Shown here in pieces: positions 34,140-44,601 of a DNA stretch of 64,000 nt. The translations under genes and the position numbers were made by a program. The stretch's first letter is position 1, and the number at the start of each line of letters is the position of its first letter. The notes beneath the pieces are model-generated. The model was not told the origin of the DNA. It worked only from the letters and a program-made list of their open reading frames with translations, and ran no database searches. This DNA is from Patiria pectinifera. Its lineage: Eukaryota; Echinodermata; Asteroidea; Valvatida; Asterinidae. The stretch lies in contig CM057130.1 of the NCBI GenBank assembly GCA_029964075.1, positions 124,001 through 188,000 on the forward strand, given 5' to 3'.

Positions 34140-35914
34140 AGGTAATCCTTCTGAATTCTGTTCAAAACTGACTTTTGCAAATGACTGTCCAGTACTAGCA
34201 GTCTTTTTTCTTCATATAAACTCATGTTTAGTTGTAATTTTTGAAGCACTTTCAAAGAAAATGTGACTTTCCTACCTTTTTTTGCAGTTCTCCATCTTGC
34301 TTTTTTAATAATATTTTTTGTTTGTCATCGTCGTCTTTAACCCCTCATAAATCAAAGCCCTACCCTCTTTCCACAAAATTAAACCTGCTGATATTCAAGA
34401 AGGTGTCATTGCCAACTGTTCTAATGTGTCGAGAAATATCACAATGTCACTTTTGAGTGTCATTTTAGTCAGCTGTTTTGGTGAGTCTTTTAACCTTATA
34501 ATAGGAACGGGTCCTTAAGGTAAAGATTACCCTTTAAGCGCGGGAAAATTAAAATCGCAACAAAAGCTTGACAATTCTGCAGTGCTTAAGGTATTTTATA
34601 TCAGTGCCAGTATAGATATGCATAGTTTGTAGGCTTATGGACAAATTGCTTGATCCGATTCATAAGGCAATCATTTTCTTTTTCTTAAACTAGTCATGCT
34701 AGTTAAAGGCTTTAGTAATTCAACGTTTAGGAATGGGGAAGTCCCTAGGTCACTGCTGAATAGTCAAGGGTTCGCCTTAATTTGTCAGCGTTCCAATTTT
34801 TTTCAAAACACATTTGCATACATTCAAAGCATGTTCACCAAAATAATTAATCTAAGTTCAATCCAATATTTAAACACTTTGAACAGTAAACAAGGCGATG
34901 AAAATGATGAAGTAAACATGGTAAACAAGGCCATGAAGCTGGTAATTTAACACTACAGTCTACACAGTCATGTTTTCTGGAACTTCAATTAATTACAAGA
35001 AGTTCAACTTTAATATCAATGATTACAAAAACTTGATTCAATCATGATTCGCTGAAAAGGCAAATCGGTATTAAATCTCAAAGTTACTCACATTTTTAGA
35101 AGATGCTGATTCCGGCTCGTCTGCATGCAGTGATAATGGTGATTCGGAAAAACGTTATGCTACAACTAAAGTCTAAACAACTACAACAAGTTACAAGCTA
35201 AACAGTTATGCACTCACTCGCTTATTTTACACGAAAGAAAACGTAATTTGGTATATGTTAGTTAATATGTGTGACCAGTTTCTGTGTTTTCAGAAGCAAA
35301 ATCAAAGACATTTTCGGAATGAAGTGGGACATAAGCCGGTAATGGATTACATTAGAAATGCTTTCCACTGATTTTCACCTTGTAAACATTCACGCGGCGT
35401 GCAACGTGAGCTGCCACGAGATCAGCAACTTGGATCGCTACATTATTTTACTGGGGGTAATTTGTAGCGCATTAATTTTGTTAATTTGTAATCACCTGCT
35501 CTATACACGTGCAAATGGATCTTTACATGATCAACCTAGAATAAAAATAAAGCAAGGTATTTTTTATACTCTCTCTTCATCTTCAATTCAGGATATTTCT
35601 TCATTCATGATGTCCTTCCAATGGAACTTTCCGCGCAACTATCCCTGTATAAAAGTCGTTCATTCTTTTCACATGTTGACAATGTGTACAACACTGTTTT
35701 TAAGAAGTGTGTAAACGAGATGGGCGCAGTTTTGTTCGATTTGATTGCAGGGGGCTGCATACGGGCCATTTTTAGCAACCCTTCTCATTCACATTCCCCT
35801 TGCTCCTCCCACATTTTCCGAAATAAATTGATGTGTCCCCTCTTTTCTTAAAGTATTAAACCGCACCTTCTCGAATTCCTAAATTAATGGTCAATCGTGA
35901 CGAATATGGTACAT

Positions 35915-35946
35915 CATGGAGGAAGGAATAGATTCCTTCCTCCATG
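35915..35946. repeat. 32-bp palindrome
   Basis: Two 15-bp arms, CATGGAGGAAGGAAT and ATTCCTTCCTCCATG, meet at a 2-base centre. The same motif appears decayed inside repeat family A copy 1 near 1972-2001, so it is probably an element core. Confidence 0.85.
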
Positions 35947-37359
35947 GGTACATCATCTTAGACGACAGGCGCCCTTTCTTGCTCGATGTTCGGATCAAGT
36001 ACATGTAGTAGCAAGATCGTATTTGATCGTCTAAACTTAGAAGATTTAATGATAAAATGCATAATACTGACCATATATGACCATATTAACTCAAAGCGAG
36101 AACACCCACCAATACAATTCTTCAATGAATACCTTATTTGTCACGCGCACCGGTCACCGTAAAATAGTTTTCCCTTTTTCCCAAGCAATAAAAAAGTCAT
36201 TCACTTTTGAACCAAAATAAATCTTCCAAGGTTTAGATATGGATTATTTAGTTTCCAAATTTTTTTCGACTTAGTTTCGGCGGCGACAAATAATATATGG
36301 CCGTGTCCGAATCATTTACCTTAGGCCTACTGTACGGCCGACGCCCTACTCAAGCTTTCAGACCGAGAGAGCGGATCTGTTTGCGTGCAAAAACATCTAA
36401 ATGAAAACACTTTAATTAAAGGTGTTGCAGACGCCCAAAATAAAAAAAGACATTTCACTAAAAAAAGTTAAAAGTTAAAAATTGGTTTGGAGGGGGAACA
36501 TTGAATTTGATGAAAACCACGGTCATTACATCTTTAATGTTGCTATCTCCGTGCTTAAAAAGAAATCGATTATTTTCTCCTCACGAATTGTCGATTTTTA
36601 AGTTTTACTATTATGATTTATTTTGTATTATTTTGGGGCTTCCGGGAAATGTTTGTATTTTGGTTTGTAAACTGGGCGGCTCAACCGCACAAAAAAATCC
36701 ACCTGATTGATTAATTGTAATGTTAAGCCTTAAGTATTCGTGAAGTAATTATTTCTGGATGGATTTTTTTATTCGACAACTCATTCAAAGTGAATGGCAA
36801 AGTAAAATAAACAAATCCATCAGCACAGGGAGAGTTTAACATGAGGGAAAGGTTGGAACGAGAGCACTAGGGCAGAGTGGATTTTATTGGTATTCCTCAA
36901 TAAAACAAAATAATTAAATGAATTATAAAAAAAACCTGATCCAAACCGTACCCGTGTACGAAGAGATTATTATAGGCCAAACAAAAATCATTGTGTACGT
37001 ACGTGGAAGTCCGTTCGTTCGTTTATAAAAGATCGGAGAATTTATTTTAGTAAAACAACTTATTTTTTTTCACACTCAATCGGCCCGACTTGTGTCATTA
37101 AATACGTCCGTCGAGCGCCCTCTCAATCATATTTTTGCCAAAAAAATCACCCATCGTCTATTTCTAGTTAAGCTATGTAAATTATTTAGCTAGCTATAGT
37201 TTGGGCCGTCCATAAAGTACGTACGTATAAATTGCCAATGTTTTATACATGTATATAAAAGTACATCGATTTTATTACAATTTATTAGAAGCAACTTATC
37301 GCTCCGCATACGTACGCATTGGCTTGGACCCCCCCCCCCCCCGTATGTTTCCCCACCCT

Positions 37360-37543
37360 TTTTTTCGGCGCGCGCGAGCCTGTTAAAGGTATATGGCGCC
37401 CTCTACAGACTCAGAATGTTGGTGGAATTTATTAATTTCAGGGGATTTTGTTTGTTATAGCGCCCTCTGTATGTGTATGTTTGCCATGAATTCCGCGCCA
37501 CTTTTATTATTTTCAGCTAGCTCCTCATGCATGTTATGCAAAC
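37360..37543 (+). promoter_or_regulatory. PRIM1 promoter and 5' UTR region
   Basis: Upstream of the PRIM1 ATG are a CpG-rich GGCGCGCGCGAG (about 37367), two GCGCCCTCT motifs (about 37396 and 37460), an E2F-like TTCCGCGCC at 37491-37499 and an octamer-like ATGCAAA at about 37535. PRIM1 is an S-phase gene and a known E2F target in vertebrates, so the E2F-like site fits. TTATTTTCAG just before the ATG could be a splice acceptor, which would place the true promoter further upstream. Confidence 0.45.
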
Positions 37544-37712
37544 ATGGCAGATCTTAAAGAAGTCGGTCCGTCAGAAGCTACTACCAGCAGTACCAAAACA
37601 ACTCCGACTCCTGCATCCTACAGCAAGGATGAACTACCAGATCTACTCCCTGTGTACTACAAACGTCTTTTTCCGTACAACCAGTATTACCGATGGCTAA
37701 ACTATGGCGGCC
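37544..37712 (+). CDS. PRIM1: PRIM1 exon 1
   Basis: ATG in context AAACATGG; donor C|GTAAGT, phase 1. Encodes the Ser/Thr-rich N terminus and [19 protein letters not shown]. Confidence 0.95.
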
Positions 37713-40700
37713 GTAAGTTGGTGATTGTTTTGTCAATGACATGTTAATGTTGGTTCCGACCGGCTAAAGTCTAGCCCCATAAATGTGGCCAATTTACTGG
37801 ACTACCGCCGTAAATAAAGGCCACACTTCCACCATGTACAAAAACATGTCGAACTTTGTCAAATTTTGATTTTCACATTTAGGCTTAGTTTGTAGTTTAT
37901 TTTTGCTCTAGAACTCAGTAGAAGCATACTCACCCTCTTTGTACTTTATTGTAGGCTGATCAGAAAGTGCTGCCTTTTTCAGATGTCTGATTTTCGTGAA
38001 ATTTCCAGATTCGTTTGCACACGTTTGCGTATCAAAATTTCAACATGAAATTTCACGAAAATTAGACATCTGAAAAAGGCAGCACCTTCTGATTAGCCTA
38101 TTAAGAGGGTGAGTATGCTTCTAGAGCAAAAACAAACTACAAACTAATAAGCCTTAATGTGAAAATCAAAATTTGACAAAGTTCGACATGTTTTTGTACA
38201 TGGTGGAAGTGTGGCCTTTATTTACGAAGGTACAGGTAGTCCAGTAAATTGGCCACATTTATGGGGCTAACCCAAATCATGTAGGCCCCCCTAATTGTAA
38301 GTTCTAAAGTTCTGTCCATCATGTAGGATAAAAGCTGGTATTTTCAACCAGATGAGAATTCCACCGCCCAAGATTCGTGCCTTGAGATTCACTTTGAAAT
38401 TTTAAGGGTTGATTTGTGTAATTTAGGGATTTAATTCTAATTTCCCCTGGAAATATTTATTTTTATGATGTAATTTAATGTAAAGAAATGTAAAAGTGGT
38501 GGGAAAAACACCTTTCCGTTAAAACAAAACAATTAAACACGCCCTAGGCATTGGCCCTCTTGAAAACAGCTACATGTCCCACACAGTGACCGCTCGTTCA
38601 AAAGGTCAAAGGTCATACATCGTGACCATCAACACTGACCAGGTAAGTTCTGAAATAAAGATAAAAGAGTGCTTATGTTATCCATTTGGAGTTTGAGTTT
38701 CTTCCCCCTATTCTAAAATAGAATGGACCAAGTTTCCCTTATCTGGTCGAATACTCCCCTTTTACCCTATGTTCCTCTTGGCCTAGTCCCATAAATTTGG
38801 CTAAATACTAGACGTCCTCCGGACTAGTCACACAGCTGGTATACCAAAATGAGTGGAAAGGTTCATTGCATGACTAGTGTAGCAGAAAATCAAATAAAAA
38901 TGGGAAATATTTTGTCACTGTACAATTACACGTGTGTTTTCACCAGTTGCTATTGCCATTAGCATAGCACTCCAGACTCAAGAAGCATTCAGTGTTATGA
39001 AAATGGGTCTGGGAATGAGATGAGATTTCAGAAGTTCCCGGATGTCTAAGTTATGCTGTACTAGTATTTGTCAGATTCGTGTAATTGAATCAGTTTATCC
39101 TGTTGATCTTTAATTTATTGCCTTATCCATATCATTTGCAGTGCCCAAGACCTACTTTACAAACCGTGAGTTCTCGTTCACACTGAAAGATGACATCTAC
39201 ATACGATATCAATCGTTTGCTGATCAGAGCGAGATGGAGAAGGAGATACAGAAACGCTGTCCGTACAAGATAGACATCGGCGCCGTCTTCACTCACAGGG
39301 TATCAACTCACAGCAGTGTCCAAATATTGAATGTTTAGTCCAATCAGAGACACAGTGTTCAGTTCTGTGTGAATTATGTAAAAATTGTATGAGTGAATGG
39401 ACTGCATGGACATTTCACATTTTCTTAAGATGTTCATGGTCACCCTTATAAACTTGTGCACATTCAATAAAATGGCTCCCTAACAACAAAATTCCCTGTG
39501 GTTCCAAATGTATCATCACAAATTACTGAAATAGGTTGTTGAGATCACAAGAGTAGTCATTCATCATTTGTGTTGAGCTGTTTACAATTGTTTAGGGGGT
39601 GAGAAATCAGAACCCTAAGATATTTGATAATATAGAAATAAAATGAGACATATTCCTGAATGGCTTATTCATCTATTCAAATTAAATTCATTCATAAAGC
39701 CTACTCAGTTATTCTTATTTTCGACAGGTGTTGAGCTGGGTACTTTTTGAGCTGGCTGATATTTAAATGAGATTTGTTTATTCAATAGTTTATTCATTGA
39801 TTTAAACTTAATTTATTTAATTATTCCAATGTGTCCACAGCCCAAGGACCATAGGACAGTGAAGGCGTCATCTTTTCAAGCCCAGGAGAAGGAGCTTGTG
39901 TTTGATATCGACATGACTGACTATGATGATGTCAGATCCTGCTGTCAGTAAGTAACATAATTGTGGAGTTATAGGAATAAACTCTTCAAACCTCATCCTC
40001 ATCCCAGCTGTGGTTTCAGAAGATATAAGGCACCTGTCTGGGTGTCTCCTGCTCAATATAGGTCAATGTATACCTCCGGATATTCAAATCCCAGAATATG
40101 ATTAAGGTGAAAGTTGACAGTTTATTCATTTGGCTTGGATATTAAAGGATTCTAAGTGATTCTGAAGCTAGAGATGGAGCCAAACCTGGAGATGAAACCA
40201 GGATTTGAAAAGTGGTCTTAATGCCTTTTTATTGTCTTTGCATCTTACACCTGTTTTGATTCATCCATAAATTGCACTTGTGAAAAATTTCACCCAGATC
40301 AAAATGTAATCAGATCATTTCATAAGCTTTGCACTTTACACCACACGTGTTTGTAATCTAGTGTCATTTAATTTATGTAAATCTGATTATTTTGGAAAGA
40401 TTCTGCGAGCACTTGATTGTTCTGTTGTAAGTATGCTAAATGGTACCACAAACTAACAAAGGTTTGCATGAGTGGTGGAAAATGTTGCATTGAAATTGTT
40501 CAAGACATTTGACAGACACATATATTCCTTCACGCAAAACATTCTGAAAAATAAGCGGCCTTTTTTTTTTATTGACTATTTCTTTCAGAGGAGCAGATAT
40601 TTGTGAGAAATGTTGGCCTCTGATGAAGATTGCCGTCCGTGTTGTTGACAGAGCATTACAAGGTAAAACACTTGACGTGTTTTGATTGATTGATTTGTTT

Positions 40701-43700
40701 TGATTGATTTAAGTTTGCTATGAACATCTACCCTTGTTTGTATTTTATAAAGTGAATATCACCATTGTACTTCTATGAAGCCAAGAATCCTTATTGAAGA
40801 AAACCCAGTAGATTTTTATTGAGACTAAAACCCTAGTGATCAATAGGATTTTGAATTATACCCACCAATCACATCGCATTCAGATTCACTTTGAGTAGGC
40901 CTATGTCACAAACATCACAACCTCAACTTTACAGGCTTTTTATTGTGGAAAAGGAACACATTAACTACATCTTTGGACTTCAATAAATGGTTTAAAAAAG
41001 TTGTTTCTTGATTCAGACTATCACATGCAATTGTCAGATGCATCAGTGTACAAAAGTTCTCTTTTTTTTTTGGTCTCAGATGACTTTGGTTTTGACCACC
41101 GTTTGTGGGTTTACTCCGGCCGGCGTGGGGTTCATTGCTGGGTTGCTGATGACGCCGCTCGTAAGCTATCCCAGAATGCACGGTCGGCCATCGCTGAATA
41201 TCTCAGCATTGTCAAGGTACAATAATCACATTTCTGTTCATGCTGATGTCTTTGGGTTTCATTGTTTGCTTTCTTTTTTTAATACAAGATTTGTAATTTT
41301 ATTTTAATGATTTCATACAGGGAGGGGAAAATCAGGTGAAGAAAGTCAACCTACCAGAACACCTACATCCATCCATAGAGTGAGTTTTGGAGCAGCATAT
41401 CCACAATTTAATCTTAGGCATCTCTCATCAGAAATAAATTGTTTTGCAACTTAAACTATTTGTCTGTTTGTCACTCGCTAATCAATGAGTGTGTCGACTT
41501 CTGAAGTTATTTTCCCTTTTTAGGCATGAATTTGCAAGCCAGATTGTTGCACCTGCAAACACTGGAATAGTGTGTCTGTTGATTCAAATACTGGTTCAGA
41601 CAATTGTCTTTGTTCAACCACAAATGAAGTGAATGTTACCATAATTAGTTCTCTTTTGTGATAAATAATGGCCAATTACACAAATGTTCATAGTCTTAAA
41701 ATGTTGGATATACATAATTTAAAAAACTGTACAGGCATGCAACTTTTCCTCGGATCAGCTGATTTCCTCTTTTTTGACTTCCCATGTGTGTCTTTGATAA
41801 TAGAAAAACATTGTACTAAGTCATGGAAAGATTTGAATTTCCTCTTTTTTTGTAAGTTCCCAGTTGCATGCCTGACTGTATGATTACATTTTGAATTGAA
41901 TATATAAGAAAGTGACCCATGAAGTACTGCACTGGTGCTCCACCTACTAAGCTTTGTAAAGCATATCAATTACATGCAATTTTAAATGCCTATACAGACA
42001 AGCAAGGCGGGTCATCAACCATTACTTTGAGGATTACGCGTTTCAGAAGCAAGGCCTTCTGGGAGACAAGGCATCATGGGATAAAGTCCTGGCTATCGTT
42101 CCCGACATCAATATCCTTTGCATTCTGGTTTTTTGTCATTCATTGTCTTTTTGATTGGTTAAACTTTTTTCCAACTATTTATTAAATTGTAAAATGTTCT
42201 TGTAAACTCAATCACATACTGCGTAGGGTGAAATTGTGGGGGGGGGGAATTAAAATATAGTAAGCAGTGGAAAATGTCTTAAACTCCTCTGAACTACAAT
42301 GTACATCCCCTATTTTTTTTTTCCCTAAATTTCGCTACTACCAATGGACTATTTTGTTGACCTAAAATAATCCATAGAATAGCACACTTGTTGCATTGGC
42401 ATGCATTCAATGTGCACTGAAATTCTTCAGTTGAAAATAATAGTCAAACTTGTGAGCATTAACTGTTTGGTTGCATTGAATGAATATGTTATATCCTTGA
42501 CCTACCATTTCTCCTTCACATCTGAGGAAGCTCCTTGCCGACCAGATGGAAAAGGCCAAGACACCAGTTGACAGATGGGACCGGTTAGAGCGCTGCATCA
42601 AGGGAGAAGTCAGCAAAGTAAGTCTTGAAGTACTCATTTTACCTTGCAAATAGACAAGACAAATTATGACAAATACATTAGAACAATTGATGTGACGTGA
42701 TATTGCCAACAGGCAAGTGATGTACAGTAGTTAAAGACAGAAGGAAATCCTTCAATTGCAGGACTAGCATCCCTTTGATAAAACCTGAAGAGAGAGTACA
42801 TAATGCTTTACCGTGGCATATCTTTGGTATAAACGGAACTACAGATATAAATTCGGTATAACTGGAAAGCGAACGAGTTGCTCTTTAATGCGGTGTGTAA
42901 ACTAAAAAGTCCAAGGTGGGGGTTATTCCTCATTAATCTATAGCAGGTCACGTATTCCTTCTTTTTAATTCTTTCCAAACTTTCTTTTCAAGGGAAATGT
43001 GAAGAAGTGCCTGCACCTGGCCACAGAGATCAAATTCCAGTACTGCTACCCCAGGCTGGACGTCAACGTCAGTAAAGGCCTCAATCATTTACTCAAGAGC
43101 CCCTTCTGTGTCCATCCTAAGACTGGTCGTGTCTGCGTCCCGTTTAGTGCCAGGGATGTTGACGACTTTGATCCTCTGACTGTGCCAGACATCAGGTAAT
43201 GTCCCTCTAAATGCTGCCGTGATTTCTTGCACCTCCTGTGTTTGTTTGGGTCTTTTTTTTCACAAAGAGAACACACATGATCAGTGCTTCAGTAGACATG
43301 GAAGTGGTTCAAAAGTAGACATGCATGGGGATTGATAGTTCTTTTCAGCAAAGTTTAAGTTCGCTTGTTTGTGTCTAATGTTCGTTTTTCTTACCCAGTC
43401 TTCTGCCCTCCAAGAAATGTATTTCTCCTTGAAAAGTCTTGATTTGTTCTTGTTTGCTCAATGTTAATAATAGTCAGCTGTGCCGTGAGATTGATGAATT
43501 TGATCGGAGGCAGAAAGCAGCCACCGACGAAAATGAGCCACCAACAAAGAAGAGGATAAAAGGCAAGATGATTGGCAGCAATTTTTTTTTTAATTCTTCG
43601 CAAATCCCAAAGAGTTGGTTTATCAGGAGTAATGTTAGATTAATTGAATCAGGTTTTTAACAACATTTTGAAGCCGCATTGGGCCTTTTCCATTTTAATG

Positions 43701-44601
43701 TATTTTTTTCTATTTGCAACCATAACAGAACTCGGATTCTTTCTTTTTTTTCAATGTAAAAAAAAGTCACAATTTTATCTCCATAGGTATTAGTGTCATT
43801 AAGAATGCGAATGAAATTTATAAGTGGACAGGTAATGGAAGTATGCATGATCCTAAATCAAGATGACATCTTTGAAGCAGCTTATTTTATTAGCACTGGA
43901 GTAATTTACAATTGAAGACATGTGTTTCTTAAATTTCAAAGACACTTCAAAATTGCAAATAACTGAAAGTACACAAAACTGATTTAGTCCTCTTTTTTTC
44001 AATACACAACCAGACTACAAGAAGACCAGTATGCTTCAGAGTGTCCAAGTGTTTGAGGAGTTTGTCTCAGGCTTGGAGAAGATGTGGAAAGGCAAACTGA
44101 TTGAACAAAGTGGTAAGCTGTGACTTGGAAACTTGAGAATATCTGTTAGTTTATACTCAAACCAGAAAAATAACATTGTACAACCAACAGTCACATTTTT
44201 GAGGTTTCACACTAAATTATTGAGATGCATGTATACCAGATCATCGCATATACCGGTAAAGATGCACAAGTACGCCATCAATGATTTATAAAATACATCA
44301 GCACCATACGTCCTACGATCACACGAAGATGATACCGATTTACGCATATTCAGGAAACAGTAGTCGTGTATACGTTACGTAATGAGTGTGTGTATACAAT
44401 GTGTCCTGCACACAGCTCTAACAAGTGGTCATGAAGCCTCACGTTTTGTTCATGTAAGGATTCCATAGTTCAGCATCTGAACTCATAGTGTATGTATATT
44501 GAGCCTTTCTTGACTTGCGCTTACTTCTGCTTTTGGAGTTGGCCTTTTGACAATTTCTCGTTCTCCTACATCTTACAACAGATATCAAGAAAGAATTTTG
44601 A
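37544..44601 (+). CDS. PRIM1: DNA primase small (catalytic) subunit
   Basis: Twelve coding exons: 37544-37712, 39142-39299, 39841-39947, 40589-40662, 41080-41216, 41321-41379, 41998-42110, 42520-42617, 42993-43195, 43474-43562, 44014-44112, 44582-44601. They give 441 residues against about 420 in human; the excess is mostly a Ser/Thr-rich N-terminal extension of about 22 residues. Hallmarks: [16 protein letters not shown] near the start; catalytic DID (Asp131 and Asp133) in [11 protein letters not shown]; zinc ligands Cys143, Cys144, Cys150, Cys153; nucleotide-binding [10 protein letters not shown] at about 181-190; [11 protein letters not shown] with the third catalytic Asp; KKEF at the C terminus. 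It makes RNA primers for DNA polymerase alpha in the nucleus, with the PRIM2 large subunit. One AT-AC and one GC-AG intron are present. Confidence 0.97.
37772..38269. mobile_element. 498-bp fold-back element in PRIM1 intron 1
   Basis: Long arms at 37772-38005 and 38047-38269 are inverted copies of each other along nearly their full length, separated by about 41 bases. The ends read TAGCCCCATAAATGTGGCC and its complement. No reading frame is present. A related end (TAGTCCCATAAATTTGGC) occurs at 38784, suggesting a family. The outer TA pairs could be a TA target duplication. Confidence 0.92.
39142..39299 (+). CDS. PRIM1: PRIM1 exon 2
   Basis: Acceptor ATTTGCAG, donor AGG|GTATCA, phase 0 at the end. 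Encodes [19 protein letters not shown] and [13 protein letters not shown]. Confidence 0.97.
39841..39947 (+). CDS. PRIM1: PRIM1 exon 3 (catalytic Asp pair)
   Basis: Acceptor TGTCCACAG, donor CA|GTAAGT, phase 2. Encodes [20 protein letters not shown] and the first two zinc-binding cysteines. Confidence 0.97.
40589..40662 (+). CDS. PRIM1: PRIM1 exon 4
   Basis: Acceptor TTTCTTTCAG, donor G|GTAAAA, phase 1. Encodes [20 protein letters not shown], completing the zinc site. Confidence 0.96.
41080..41216 (+). CDS. PRIM1: PRIM1 exon 5 (SGRRGVH motif)
   Basis: Acceptor TTGGTCTCAG, donor AAG|GTACAA, phase 0. Encodes [20 protein letters not shown]. Confidence 0.97.
41321..41379 (+). CDS. PRIM1: PRIM1 exon 6
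   Basis: Acceptor TTCATACAG, donor GA|GTGAGT, phase 2. Encodes [19 protein letters not shown]. Confidence 0.94.
41998..42110 (+). CDS. PRIM1: PRIM1 exon 7
   Basis: Acceptor CTATACAG. Encodes [20 protein letters not shown] and [12 protein letters not shown]. It ends immediately before ATATCCTTT, a U12-type AT-AC donor, in phase 1; no usable GT donor is nearby. Confidence 0.93.
42520..42617 (+). CDS. PRIM1: PRIM1 exon 8
   Basis: Begins after the AC end of the U12-type intron and restores the frame (A + AT = Asn). Encodes [13 protein letters not shown] and [17 protein letters not shown]; donor AAA|GTAAGT. Confidence 0.92.
42993..43195 (+). CDS. PRIM1: PRIM1 exon 9
   Basis: Acceptor TCTTTTCAAG, donor AG|GTAATG, phase 2. 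Encodes [31 protein letters not shown] and FDPLTVPDI. Confidence 0.97.
43474..43562 (+). CDS. PRIM1: PRIM1 exon 10 (GC donor)
   Basis: Acceptor TTAATAATAG. Encodes [16 protein letters not shown] and a Lys-rich segment. Its donor is AAAAG|GCAAGA, a GC rather than GT site; using it leaves phase 1 and joins exactly to DYKKTSM. Confidence 0.92.
44014..44112 (+). CDS. PRIM1: PRIM1 exon 11
   Basis: Acceptor CACAACCAG, donor G|GTAAGC, phase 1. Encodes [20 protein letters not shown] and WKGKLIEQS. Confidence 0.95.
44582..44601 (+). CDS. PRIM1: PRIM1 exon 12 (20-nt terminal coding exon)
   Basis: Acceptor TCTTACAACAG, then ATATCAAGAAAGAATTTTGA, giving DIKKEF and stop in the required phase. It matches the acidic-basic C terminus of animal PRIM1. 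Confidence 0.88.

Noticed and set aside
35358-35714. 118-codon plus-strand frame with a hydrophobic stretch (YIILLGVICSALILLICNHL)
   Set aside because: It has one possible membrane segment but no family motif, splice context or promoter, and lies in repeat-poor AT-rich DNA where such hydrophobic runs arise by chance.
42100-42170. Read-through of PRIM1 exon 7 to the stop about 45 bases further on
   Set aside because: It would lose the conserved C-terminal third, which follows in frame once the AT-AC intron is removed.
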